A stretch of 64,000 nt of DNA from Pedobacter panaciterrae (GTDB lineage: Bacteria > Bacteroidota > Bacteroidia > Sphingobacteriales > Sphingobacteriaceae): positions 1 through 64,000 of the forward strand of contig NZ_JABMKW010000002.1 of the NCBI RefSeq assembly GCF_013204795.1, in the 5' to 3' direction. The notes under the pieces are model-generated. The model did not search any database. It had not been told where the DNA came from and worked only from the letters and a program-made list of their open reading frames with translations. Of the stretch, positions 1 through 9,200 are shown one piece after another. The translations under genes and the position numbers were made by a program. Each line of letters opens with the position of its first letter. The stretch's first letter is position 1.

Positions 1-60
1 AAACTTCCTGATGAAAATACAATGTTAAAAAATGCTAAATCTTCATCAGAGATACAATAA
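1..60 (+). CDS. C-terminal tail of an upstream gene (partial)
   Basis: The window opens in a reading frame that runs without interruption from base 1 to a TAA at 58-60, giving 19 residues (ends KSSSEIQ). It lies on the same strand as the following protease, 46 nt ahead of it, as expected for the end of a neighbouring gene. Nothing in these residues identifies a family. It could also be chance read-through of non-coding DNA. Confidence 0.35.
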   Translation, partial: KLPDENTMLKNAKSSSEIQ

Positions 61-106
61 AACCGTATAATTGTATTTTACGTTAATCTTATAAAAAGCA
101 CTTTTG

Positions 107-1870
107 ATGAAATTAAGATATATATTGCTTTTTGCATTTAGCTTTATCTTGAGCAACTCTGCATTTTCGCAAAGTAAAGATGTCAAGCTTCCTTCTAATT
201 GGTACAATCTGGATTTAGTTGCTGATGGGTACTTTGGTATAAGTACCGAAAAAGCATATAAGGAATTATTGAGCAATAAAAAGCCTAAACAAAATGTGAT
301 TGTTGCCGTAATTGATGGAGGCGTTGATATTAATCATGAGGATTTAAAGGATGTACTGTGGACTAATAAAAAAGAGATTCCAGGTAACGGAATTGATGAT
401 GATGGTAATGGATATGTAGATGATATACATGGCTGGAATTTTATAGGATCAAAAAAAGGTAATCTAGCATATGATAATCTGGAGTTGGTGCGGATACTTA
501 GAGTGTATGGCCCTAAGTATGTATCAACCATTCGATCTACAGTATTAGATAGTGCTCAAAAAGAAGAATATGCCCTATATCTTAAAGCTAATGCAGAATT
601 TGGAAAGAAGTATAACGATGCTCACTATACATTTGGGATTGTAAGTATCATTAATAAGGTTCTGGATTCAGTGGCAGCTATTAACAATAAGAAGATTCCA
701 TCATTGGAAGATATTGATAAATACGTGGCTGATAATGAAGATGAGGAGCAAGTAAAAAAGATTATAAGAGGCGGATCTAAGGACAGTGGAGGAATTGATA
801 AATTCTACAAGGAAATGAAAGATGCCTATAAGCAATATGATGTAATGCTTAAATATAATCTGAATGTGAAGTATGATCAGCGGCAGGAGCTAGTTGGCGA
901 CGATTATACAAACGCAAAAGAACGTTTATATGGGAACAATGATGTTGCCGGACCTAATGCAGAACATGGTTCACATGTTTCGGGCATAATAGGGGCAAAC
1001 AGATCCAATTCAATTGGAATTAATGGAATAGCCAATAGTGTTAGTATAATGGCAATTAGAGTTGTACCAGAAGGGGATGAGAGAGATAAAGATGTTGCCA
1101 ATGGAATTAGATATGCAGTAGATAACGGTGCTAAGGTAATTAATATGAGCTTTGGCAAAGGTTATAAATGGAATAAAGAAGTTGTTGACGAAGCGGTAAA
1201 ATATGCTGAACAGAAAGGCGTATTGTTAGTTCATGCGGCCGGAAATGATAACGAAGATGTAGATGTTAAAGAGAATTATCCAAATAAATACTTTGATGGA
1301 CCAGAGGCTGCTGCTTATAAGAAATCGATCAAAAAAGATGCACTTTCAGCATTGCCATTTAAGATCGAGCAAAATCAAGCGCAAAATCAGGGTATGAGAA
1401 GGGGGCCTAATTCTGTCGTTATTAAAAAAGCAGTTATAGATACGGCTAAATTTAAACTGCCACATGCGAGTAATTGGATAGAAGTTGGAGCAAGTGCATA
1501 TGCTAATGATGCAAATTTAAAAGCATCTTTTTCAAATTATGGAAAGTATAATGTAGACGTATTTGCGCCTGGTTTTATGATTAATTCAACAGTTCCAGGC
1601 TCAAAATATGAAGAATTTGATGGAACTAGTATGGCAGCTCCTGTTGTATCTGGTCTTTCAGCCCTGATTTTGAGCTATTATCCGGACCTTAAGCCTAACC
1701 AGGTCAGAGAGATCATAATGAAATCCGTGTCTAAGGTTTTACAGAAAGTTAAATACAAAAATGAAAGAGGTGAGACTGTCCGAGTACCCTTCTCCGATCT
1801 TTGTGTTAGCGGAGGAATAGTAAATGCTTATGAGGCCTTAAAGCTTGCAGAGCGTTATCAATCAAAATAA
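107..1870 (+). CDS. S8 (subtilisin-like) family serine peptidase, exported
   Basis: A secreted subtilisin-type protease of 587 residues. It begins with a signal peptide (MKLRYILLFAFSFILS... ending near SNSAFSQ, cleavage about residue 22). The catalytic triad is visible: Asp70 in VAVIDGGVD, His287 in EHGSHVSG and Ser508 in GTSMAAP. About 217 residues separate Asp and His, much longer than in classical subtilisins; such long insertions are common in Bacteroidota S8 enzymes. No type IX secretion C-terminal domain is seen, so it probably acts in the periplasm or is released by another route. I chose ATG 107 over the in-frame TTG at 104 because it gives the cleaner signal peptide. Its 3' end overlaps the convergent ogt gene by 9 nt. 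Confidence 0.93.
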   Translation: MKLRYILLFAFSFILSNSAFSQSKDVKLPSNWYNLDLVADGYFGISTEKAYKELLSNKKPKQNVIVAVIDGGVDINHEDLKDVLWTNKKEIPGNGIDDDGNGYVDDIHGWNFIGSKKGNLAYDNLELVRILRVYGPKYVSTIRSTVLDSAQKEEYALYLKANAEFGKKYNDAHYTFGIVSIINKVLDSVAAINNKKIPSLEDIDKYVADNEDEEQVKKIIRGGSKDSGGIDKFYKEMKDAYKQYDVMLKYNLNVKYDQRQELVGDDYTNAKERLYGNNDVAGPNAEHGSHVSGIIGANRSNSIGINGIANSVSIMAIRVVPEGDERDKDVANGIRYAVDNGAKVINMSFGKGYKWNKEVVDEAVKYAEQKGVLLVHAAGNDNEDVDVKENYPNKYFDGPEAAAYKKSIKKDALSALPFKIEQNQAQNQGMRRGPNSVVIKKAVIDTAKFKLPHASNWIEVGASAYANDANLKASFSNYGKYNVDVFAPGFMINSTVPGSKYEEFDGTSMAAPVVSGLSALILSYYPDLKPNQVREIIMKSVSKVLQKVKYKNERGETVRVPFSDLCVSGGIVNAYEALKLAERYQSK

Positions 1871-2482
1871 ATAGCCGTCTTCTATTTCTGAATTATTCCT
1901 TTCAAACTTAAGTAGCCACTTTTTCTTGTCTATTCCGGCAGCATAGCCGGTCATATTTCCATCGCTGCCTATTACGCGGTGGCAAGGTACTATAATTGCT
2001 AAGCGGTTTCGCCCATTTGTTGAGGCAATTGCGCGAATCGCTTTCGGATTGTTCATCATTTCTGCCTGTTCTTTGTAAGAACATGTTTTTCCATAAGGAA
2101 TTTCCTGAAGTGTTTTCCAGACTGCTTGCGAAAAATCATTGCCAGGAGTGTGTAATGGAACTGAAAAGGTTTTTCGTTTTCCTTCGAAGTATTCAGTTAA
2201 CTCATTTTCCAATTGATCTAGATACGAATTTCTTCCTGCTACCATCACTGCATTAAGTAGCTTTTGTAACTCAGCGAATTCTTTTTCTAATCTGATCCTG
2301 TTGGTAAATTCGAGCAGACAGACACCTTTTGATGTAGCGCCTGCCAGCATAGGACCTAAGGGAGTAGAAATCTCCGTCATGTTTATTATGGCATCCTTAT
2401 CAGAGGATATTGAGGATTTTTCAAATATCCACGGATACCGATCAGCAAAACCTGTAATGTCAGTGAGAGATGTATTATTCAT
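1862..2482 (-). CDS. ogt: methylated-DNA--[protein]-cysteine S-methyltransferase
   Basis: A suicide DNA repair protein that moves the alkyl group from O6-alkylguanine to its own cysteine. The family signature PCHRV is present with the acceptor at Cys167, preceded by the helix-turn-helix segment FSQAVWKTLQEIPYGKTCSY (residues 118-137). At 206 residues it is longer than stand-alone Ogt because of a ~35-residue N-terminal extension, and it lacks the zinc and AraC domains of full-length Ada. The converging protease gene overlaps its last codons. On the minus strand TAAATTCG (2492-2499), a likely -7 promoter element, ends 9 nt before the ATG. Confidence 0.93.
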   Translation of the reverse strand: MNNTSLTDITGFADRYPWIFEKSSISSDKDAIINMTEISTPLGPMLAGATSKGVCLLEFTNRIRLEKEFAELQKLLNAVMVAGRNSYLDQLENELTEYFEGKRKTFSVPLHTPGNDFSQAVWKTLQEIPYGKTCSYKEQAEMMNNPKAIRAIASTNGRNRLAIIVPCHRVIGSDGNMTGYAAGIDKKKWLLKFERNNSEIEDGYLF

Positions 2483-2491
2483 GTTTATTGT

Positions 2492-2499
2492 CGAATTTA
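2492..2499 (-). promoter_or_regulatory. -7 promoter element for ogt
   Basis: Read on the minus strand this is TAAATTCG, matching TAnnTTCG, a one-base variant of the Bacteroidota -7 consensus TAnnTTTG. It ends 9 nt before the ogt ATG, so the 5' leader would be very short. I see no clear TTTG -33 box. Confidence 0.4.
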
Positions 2500-2757
2500 A
2501 TTTTTAACAGGCCAGCTTTTATTTTAGTAAATACTTCAGCGTTTGCATGATCTAATATTTCCTAAAAATAAGGAATCAATCAATAAGATGGTACCCGATT
2601 CTTGCTTTCCTCTGTTGTCCTTAACGCTAATCGCATTTAATCATTACATGTTACGAATAAATCGCAATGATTCAGTAGGTAATCCCAATTGATCTCAGGA
2701 TTGATTTAGAAGCACTATTGGTGTCAAAATTAAAATAGTAGTAAGAGTAGTAAATAG
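2500..2757. other. intergenic region without recognised features
   Basis: AT-rich sequence between ogt and the tRNA terminator. I see no plausible gene, repeat or known RNA here. It may hold distal promoter sequence for ogt. Confidence 0.5.
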
Positions 2758-2791
2758 AAAAGCCTTGTCAAATAATTGACAAGGCTTTTTT
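2758..2791. terminator. Rho-independent terminator downstream of the tRNA gene
   Basis: A perfect hairpin: arm AAAAGCCTTGTCA, a 6-nt loop, then TGACAAGGCTTTT, with an A-run on one side and a T-run on the other, so it could work in both directions. It begins 4 nt past the 3' end of the leftward tRNA gene and probably ends that transcript. Confidence 0.8.
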
Positions 2792-2794
2792 CAG

Positions 2795-2868
2795 TAGCGG
2801 GGAGCAGGATCGAACTGCCGACCTCAGGGTTATGAATCCTGCGCTCTAACCATCTGAGCTACCCCGCC
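2795..2868 (-). tRNA. tRNA with CAT anticodon (tRNA-Met, elongator-like)
   Basis: Read on the minus strand the sequence starts GGCGGGGTAGCTCAGATGG, the typical acceptor stem and D-arm. The anticodon loop is TTCATAA with anticodon CAT (2832-2834), and the T-arm contains GTTCGATCC. The acceptor stem GGCGGGG pairs with CCCCGCT, giving a terminal G-U pair, which differs from the initiator tRNA pattern. CCA is not encoded. A CAT anticodon could also belong to the lysidine-modified Ile tRNA, and I cannot exclude that by eye. Confidence 0.9.
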
Positions 2869-2972
2869 GGGCGTCTTTTTTCTAAAGAGTTGCAAATATA
2901 GAATAAATTACTTTTCTTTAGAAACAAATATTAAAAAAATAGTCTAATAATTCAGAATATAAGTGTTTAACG

Positions 2973-3353
2973 ATGTCGGAAAAGAAAAAATTTACGTTAG
3001 AATATGAATTGAGGTCGTCTCCACGTATTTTATTTAGTTTTATTAGTGAGCCAAATGGACTGTCTCAATGGTTTGCAGATGATGTGATTTTCAGAGATCA
3101 GGTATATACTTTCACATGGGACGATGAAATACAGAAAGCAAAGTTGCTTAGCATAAAAGAAAATAAATCTGTAAAATTTAAATGGGTGGAAGATGAACCA
3201 CACTGTTACTTTGAAATGGAAATTGTACAGGACGAATTAACAAATGACGTAGCCCTTTCAATAACCGATTTTGCTACTGATGACACATTAGCTGAGCGTA
3301 CACTTATTTGGGATAATCAGATTAACTACCTGCACAGTGTAATTGGTGCCTAG
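2973..3353 (+). CDS. START-like domain protein (AHA1/SRPBCC fold)
   Basis: A 126-residue cytosolic protein with the pattern of the small START/Bet v1-like proteins that are widespread in Bacteroidota: an early R-(I/V)-LF-x-FIS-x-P segment (residues 18-27), the motif LSQWFADDV (residues 30-38), then alternating strands and a C-terminal helix. This fold usually binds a hydrophobic ligand or acts as a cochaperone; the specific ligand is not known from the sequence. It has no signal peptide. It lies 30 nt upstream of the LptF/G permease on the same strand, but that gene appears to have its own -7 element, so co-transcription is uncertain. Confidence 0.8.
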   Translation: MSEKKKFTLEYELRSSPRILFSFISEPNGLSQWFADDVIFRDQVYTFTWDDEIQKAKLLSIKENKSVKFKWVEDEPHCYFEMEIVQDELTNDVALSITDFATDDTLAERTLIWDNQINYLHSVIGA

Positions 3354-3371
3354 TTTTTCAATAGCTTTGTC

Positions 3372-3379
3372 TACATTTG
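3372..3379 (+). promoter_or_regulatory. -7 promoter element for the LptF/G permease gene
   Basis: TACATTTG, an exact match to the Bacteroidota consensus TAnnTTTG. It ends 4 nt before the TTG start codon at 3384, so transcription would be expected to begin at or next to the start codon. No clear TTTG -33 box lies at normal spacing. Confidence 0.45.
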
Positions 3380-3383
3380 TATA

Positions 3384-4817
3384 TTGAAAAAGATTCATTT
3401 ACTTCTACTCAAAGCATTTATAAGGCCTTTCTTCGTCACATTTTTTATTGTGATGTTTATTTTGCTAATGCTTTTTCTATTTAAATATGTTGATGATTTA
3501 ATAGGAAAAGGATTTGAATGGTATATTATACTTGAGTTAATGTATTATGCCTCTGCGGCAAATGTGTCTATGGCGCTCCCATTGTCCATTTTATTATCAT
3601 CGATAATGACTTTTGGGACGCTGGGGGAGAACTACGAATTGGTAGCTATTAAATCAGCAGGGTTGTCGTTGCAAAAGGCAATGAGACCTCTTTTTGTACT
3701 CATAATATTTATTGCAATAAGCTCCTTCATATTTTCAGATTATATGCTGCCTAAAGCCAATTTGAAGTATGGATCGCTTTTATGGGATATAACAAACAAA
3801 AAATTATCCTTTTTAATTAAGGAGGGGGTTTTTAATAATAGTATTCCAGGTTATTCCATTAGAGTTAATAAAAAAGGGGATGATGGTGTTTCATTGTATG
3901 ATGTAATGATTTATGATCATACAAATACAAACGGAATGGCAAAGATCATCATTGCTAAAGAAGGTAAAATGTATAGCAATGATAAGTTCCTTTTTCTAAA
4001 GCTAAAAAATGGCGTTAGATATGAAGAATCGAGTGGCCGTAATACCTATAACAATCCGAGACAGGAGTTAACTAGGATGAGGTTTACTGAGACTGATCAG
4101 AAGTTTGATATTTCCAGTTTTAAAATGAATAGAACTGATGAGCAGGATTTTAGGAATAACACTCAAATGCTGAATTTAAAGGGCCTAACAAGGAAAAGAG
4201 ATTCCTTAACCAAAGAGTTGGATAGTGTAAATAAGTTCTCCTCAACCACTATAAATAGCTATTACAGGCAAAACAACTACTCTAAGGGATATACCGCTGT
4301 TAAAACCCCTGCAAAAGTAATAAAGGGAGACATTTTGAAAATGCTTCCTGAGAAACAGAGACTGGCAATTATTCAGAGTGCATTGGACCTGGCAACTTCA
4401 GTAAAACAAACTACATCTGGACGGGTTACGGATTATGAGGATAGAACCAGAAGTATAATAAAAGTACAATTGGAATATCAGAGAAAGTTTACACTTGCAG
4501 TGTCCTGTCTCTTATTGTTCTTTATTGGTGCACCGCTAGGCGCTATTATAAGAAAAGGTGGACTTGGTTTGCCTGTGGTAATGGCTATTGTGTTTTTCCT
4601 TTTGTACCACATCATTGCTACTGTTTCTGAAAAATCTGCAACAACAGGATCTTTAAGGCCTTTCTTCGGAATGTGGCTTGCAATATTTATTTTATCTCCC
4701 CTGGGTGCATTCTTAACTTATAAAGCAACAGTGGATTCTGCTTTATTTGATGTAGGTTATTTTAAACAAATATTTATAAATCTCTTCAAAAAGAAAAAAT
4801 CAAATATTAACAGTTAA
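3384..4817 (+). CDS. LptF/LptG family permease (lipopolysaccharide export)
   Basis: An inner-membrane permease of the YjgP/YjgQ family, part of the LptB2FG machine that extracts lipopolysaccharide and passes it to LptC/LptA. The layout is typical: three membrane segments at the N-terminus (about residues 12-35, 51-82, 102-126), a periplasmic beta-jellyroll-like region (about 140-365), then three more membrane segments (372-392, 398-416, 425-450). The start is TTG: the peptide MKKIHLLLLKAFIRPF fits the family start and no ATG lies nearby in frame. The middle region (260-330) is longer than in proteobacterial homologues. LptF cannot be told from LptG here. No lptB or lptC is adjacent. Confidence 0.88.
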   Translation: MKKIHLLLLKAFIRPFFVTFFIVMFILLMLFLFKYVDDLIGKGFEWYIILELMYYASAANVSMALPLSILLSSIMTFGTLGENYELVAIKSAGLSLQKAMRPLFVLIIFIAISSFIFSDYMLPKANLKYGSLLWDITNKKLSFLIKEGVFNNSIPGYSIRVNKKGDDGVSLYDVMIYDHTNTNGMAKIIIAKEGKMYSNDKFLFLKLKNGVRYEESSGRNTYNNPRQELTRMRFTETDQKFDISSFKMNRTDEQDFRNNTQMLNLKGLTRKRDSLTKELDSVNKFSSTTINSYYRQNNYSKGYTAVKTPAKVIKGDILKMLPEKQRLAIIQSALDLATSVKQTTSGRVTDYEDRTRSIIKVQLEYQRKFTLAVSCLLLFFIGAPLGAIIRKGGLGLPVVMAIVFFLLYHIIATVSEKSATTGSLRPFFGMWLAIFILSPLGAFLTYKATVDSALFDVGYFKQIFINLFKKKKSNINS

Positions 4818-4906
4818 TAATATTTGTATCCTTTAATAGGGGTAAACACCTAATATTCATTACTTATTTATGATAGTTTATAACGTAATATTGGTTTTGA
4901 AGATTG

Positions 4907-4914
4907 TAACTTTG
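4907..4914 (+). promoter_or_regulatory. -7 promoter element for ribBA
   Basis: TAACTTTG, an exact match to TAnnTTTG. It lies 66 nt upstream of the ribBA ATG at 4981, leaving a leader of about 60 nt. The leader has no recognisable FMN riboswitch. Confidence 0.45.
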
Positions 4915-4980
4915 CACCGTAAATCTTACTAATTAATCAGGTTACTTATTTGTTACTTGATTATTGATATATTCAGAAAA

Positions 4981-6192
4981 ATGGAAATCAAACTAGATAC
5001 AATAGAAGAAGCTATTGCAGAAATAAAAGCGGGTAAAGCTATTATTGTTGTAGATGACGAAGATAGGGAGAATGAAGGTGATTTTATTACTGCCGCAGCC
5101 AACGCTACTCCTGAAATGATAAATTTTATGGCCACTTATGGCCGAGGCTTAATTTGTGCGCCTTTAACCGAAGAAAGATGTGATGAATTAGGTTTAGATC
5201 TAATGGTGGGAAAAAATACCGCCGCTTACGAAACTAACTTTACTGTTTCCGTTGATTTAAGAGGTCATGGCTGTACAACTGGCATTTCTGCGTCCGACAG
5301 ATCAAAAACCATTAAGGCCTTAATCGATCCTAATATTGATCCTGCTGAGTTGGGTAGGCCAGGTCACATTTTTCCATTAAGATCTAAAGATGGGGGAGTA
5401 TTAAGACGTTCGGGACACACCGAAGCATCTGTAGATTTAGCTAAACTTGCAGGCATGGAACCTGCCGGTGTATTGGTTGAGATTATGAAGGATGACGGAG
5501 AGATGGCCAGATTGCCTGACCTGATTAAGATTGCAGCACAACATCAGCTTAAAATAATTAGTATAAAAGATCTTATTGCATATAGATTAAGCAAAGAAAG
5601 TTTAATAGAGCAGGAGGTAACGGTAAATCTACCCACTCAATGGGGTGATTTTAAGATGACTGCCTATACCCAAATAGATACAGGAGCCACACATTTGGCA
5701 ATTAGTAAAGGCGAATGGACTATTGATGAGCCTGTATTAACAAGAGTACATAGTTCCTGTGTTACTGGTGATATTTTTGGATCGTGCAGATGCGATTGTG
5801 GGCCTCAATTGCACAAAGCAATGGAGATGATCGATAAGGAAGGCAAAGGAGTAATCGTTTATATGAATCAGGAGGGAAGAGGTATTGGCCTTGTTAATAA
5901 ATTGCGTTCATATAATCTACAAGATGCTGGCCTGGATACTGTTGAAGCAAATATAAAATTGGGTTTCAAAGGCGACGAAAGAGATTACGGAGTTGGAGCT
6001 CAAATACTAAGAGCACAGGGCATCACTAAAATGAGACTGATGTCTAATAACCCTACTAAACGCGCTGGTTTAATTGGCTATGGTTTAGAGATTGTAGAAA
6101 ATATTCCAATTGAAATAGAAAGTAATGTTCATAATGAGCAATATCTTAAAACAAAACGTGATAAGATGGGGCATCAAATAATGAAAGGCTAA
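4981..6192 (+). CDS. ribBA: bifunctional 3,4-dihydroxy-2-butanone-4-phosphate synthase / GTP cyclohydrolase II
   Basis: Catalyses both entry steps of riboflavin synthesis: ribulose 5-phosphate to dihydroxybutanone phosphate, and GTP to the pyrimidine precursor. The N-terminal RibB half (about 1-200) carries the acidic loop [10 protein letters not shown] (residues 25-34). The C-terminal RibA half (about 205-403) has the zinc cysteines Cys260, Cys269 and Cys271 in [15 protein letters not shown] and the motif QEGRGIGL. I took ATG 4981 (403 residues) rather than the in-frame TTG at 4957, because the protein family begins right at [11 protein letters not shown]. The gene stands alone, converges on tamB and shares a bidirectional terminator with it. 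The FAD/FMN-forming gene ribF lies 16 kb away. Confidence 0.96.
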   Translation: MEIKLDTIEEAIAEIKAGKAIIVVDDEDRENEGDFITAAANATPEMINFMATYGRGLICAPLTEERCDELGLDLMVGKNTAAYETNFTVSVDLRGHGCTTGISASDRSKTIKALIDPNIDPAELGRPGHIFPLRSKDGGVLRRSGHTEASVDLAKLAGMEPAGVLVEIMKDDGEMARLPDLIKIAAQHQLKIISIKDLIAYRLSKESLIEQEVTVNLPTQWGDFKMTAYTQIDTGATHLAISKGEWTIDEPVLTRVHSSCVTGDIFGSCRCDCGPQLHKAMEMIDKEGKGVIVYMNQEGRGIGLVNKLRSYNLQDAGLDTVEANIKLGFKGDERDYGVGAQILRAQGITKMRLMSNNPTKRAGLIGYGLEIVENIPIEIESNVHNEQYLKTKRDKMGHQIMKG

Positions 6193-6226
6193 AAAAAAGT
6201 AGGTTATTTATAACCTACTTTTTTTT
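6191..6226. terminator. bidirectional terminator between ribBA and tamB
   Basis: A near-perfect hairpin: AAAAAAAAGTAGGTTA, a 4-nt loop, then its exact complement ending in a T-run. It starts inside the ribBA stop codon and also contains the tamB stop codon (TAG on the minus strand, 6215-6217), so one compact structure can terminate both converging genes. Confidence 0.85.
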
Positions 6227-9200
6227 GTTCTTTTTTTCTGGAGGAACAGCCTCTTTGTTAACTGGCTGTTTACTAACGGGAGGTGTCTTTTTCTCTTCCT
6301 CAGCCTTCTTCTTCAAGTTTCTGTTGTATTTACCTGATATTCTTTGAACAAACTCTCTAAAGCTGTCAAATTGCTGTGTATAGATCAGACCTAAGGATGT
6401 TACATTGTTATTTTGGCTTACCCCAGTGTTAAAGAAGGTGTTTTGCTGTGTAGGAGGTTTATTGGCAAGCTTACCTACTAAAGTTCCATCTTTTCTAATT
6501 AAGGCTAAAACTTCAACTTCACCACCTACATTATTTCTGGTAAAGCCAATTGGCGACAAATCGTTTGTACTACGTTTATCTACTATCCCGGCATTTAATA
6601 CTATGCGGTCATTAAAAAATCTAAAAGAGGCATTCGCTTCACTCAAAGAGCGGATGTTAATGTCCACAAAATCGAGGTTGAGTGAAGATAAGACATTATT
6701 AAACTGATTAAACAAAAGCTCTGTAGCAGTACTCGCTACTCCTGATGTTAATTGCTTGCCAAGGGCTTCTTTTCCTGTTCCTGGAGCAAAACTACGTCTT
6801 ATAATCAAACTAAGCGCCTGGAGGTTCCTGTTGTTGTCGTCATTAAAATAAGATTGCATCTCTTCTTTAATAGCAGGGTTTGAAGGGAAGAAGATATCAA
6901 GTTTAATATCCGGTTTTAATAGTGAACCGGTTAAGCCCATTTCTACTTCAGTAAGAACGCGCTCGTTGGCATTATTGCCGCCATCTCTATTAGCTGCAGT
7001 ATAGAGGTCGCTCAGACCAGCACGAAGGGAATAAATTGCCTTTAAATTTATTTGCGCAGTTGTGGGGTTTCCTGTCCATCGGATAGTACCACCTTGTCTG
7101 ATGTTGAATTTCTTATTTATAATTTCCTGAGCAGTAAAATCAAAACTCCCTGATTCAATGATATAATCACCCGACATCTCAAAATCACCAAGACTATTAA
7201 TGTTAAGCGCTAAATTTTTAGAATAGCCTTTCCCACTTAGATTTCCTAAAGTGGTATAAATATTTGCAGTGCTATTTGCATCAACCTCAAGTTTCAGGTT
7301 CATTGTAAGTCCGTCAAAACTGGTTTGTTTTTTTACAACCTTAGTCGTGTCCTTATTCACAAATGTTATAAAATCTTTATTTGATACGGTCTCAGAGCTG
7401 TTAAGTGGAAGATTAAATACCGTCCCTTTCTCTGTCTTGGCATTAATGTCTATAAATAATTTGTTTGTTGGACCTTTAAATCTGAAGGTACCTGTTCCAT
7501 AAGCCTTTCCAAAATATATAGAGTTGTCTTTTTCCGTAGTATTCAGGGCCATGAAATCTTTAGCATTAATATCAATATCTAGCGTTGGTGTATTGATGTT
7601 ATTGAGGTCAACCGTACCATTTGCGATGGCCTGGTTATCATCAACGTCAAGCAATTTCAAGTCATTAATTTTGATAATGCTGTTTTCAACTTCTACCTGG
7701 TCGTTTAGTGTATATCTTGTTTTAAGATAATTAACTGTCACTTCAGCTTTGTCAAAAGATACCTGCCCGTTAATTTCCGGTTTTTCAAATGGACCTGTAA
7801 CCGTTAATGATGATGAAACATGACCTTTAAGATCTGATACAAGTTCATTAACAAATGGTTCCAGTACAGCTAGTTCACTATTATCAAGCTTTACGCTTAT
7901 ATCCATCTCTTTCTTTTCCAGATCAAGAACGCCCAAAGCCCGAAGTGTTTCTCTGTCGGAAGAAACAATATTAGTGAAAATGTTGGCTACATTATTTGCA
8001 CGATCATAAGAAGAAGTATCGGTCAAATTACCAATATGAGTATTGTTAAAGGTTAAAGAATCTATTTTTAGATTATCAGATATCCTAGGCGATTTTAAGA
8101 TATTATAGAGTTTTGTTTCTCCATTAACGTTACCTGCTAACTGCACGCCAAATGCCTTAACAAACGGATTTATTGTTTTTAAGCTAAATTCTTTAAATCC
8201 GACAAGAAGTAAATCTTTGGGGTCGTCAGACAGAATACCATCAATAGTTAAGAGTTGATTGCCATTGCTTAAATCAAAATTGGTAATCTCGGTTTTTCCT
8301 TCATGAAAACTAATTCTCACTTTTTCCTGAATCTTCCAGTCCTCATTATTTACTTTAAGCTGAGATGGGAGTATGCTAACCCTTGCTGTGGTGTCGTTTG
8401 CAAACTCGACCAATCCGTTTAAATCCAGTTGGTTAGCGTCATCTGAATTGGCAAGTTTTAAGTTAAGAGAAAGACTGTCATTTCTCAATATGTTGGATAT
8501 GTTGACATTCTTAATGTACAAACTATCATTTAAGTCAACTCTATCCGATGTTATAATAGCTTGTAATTGATTTACGGAAGTATTCTCATCGATAATAATA
8601 TTGTTGGCTATAATGCCTTTGTATTTTAGCTTTTTCACAAAGCCATTTAATGTGGCTATGTTGTTTGGAGAATCAAAATTACCAATAAAGACCGCTTGAT
8701 CATCGATCTCTAAGCCTGGAGCAAGAAGTTCTGCAATGGGCTCAAATCTTTTTATTTTTAAATTGAACTGAAAGATCTGGTCTCCATATGGAAGAATGGT
8801 AGTTTTGAGGGATGGTATGTATTTTTTCGCTAATGCTTTATAGTATGAAGGAATGGTGTTTAAGTTGTATTGCCCCTTTAAGCTGGCATCCAGAATATCT
8901 GAATGAATGGTAAGGTCTCTGTCTTTTCCTATACCTGCAGCCTTTAGTTCTACAGAATCAATGTTGTAAATGCCTTTAACATTGTCTAACCTAATTTGTT
9001 GAATTAGAAGTTTACCCTGTATGTTATTTAGGTTGGTGCCGGAGAAATTGGTGCTAAAAGTAGCATCAATTTTTAAAGAGTCCTTATATAGTTTTAAGGC
9101 CTTTAGCTTTGCATTGTTTATTTGGGCTTTAAAATTAAATACCGGCAACTTAGGGTTCAGATTTACCCCGCCATCAAAAACAAGCTGAACATTTTTGTCG

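Noticed and set aside
4818..4980. FMN riboswitch in the ribBA leader
   Set aside because: The conserved RFN-element blocks are not present; the leader is AT-rich and carries only a promoter box.
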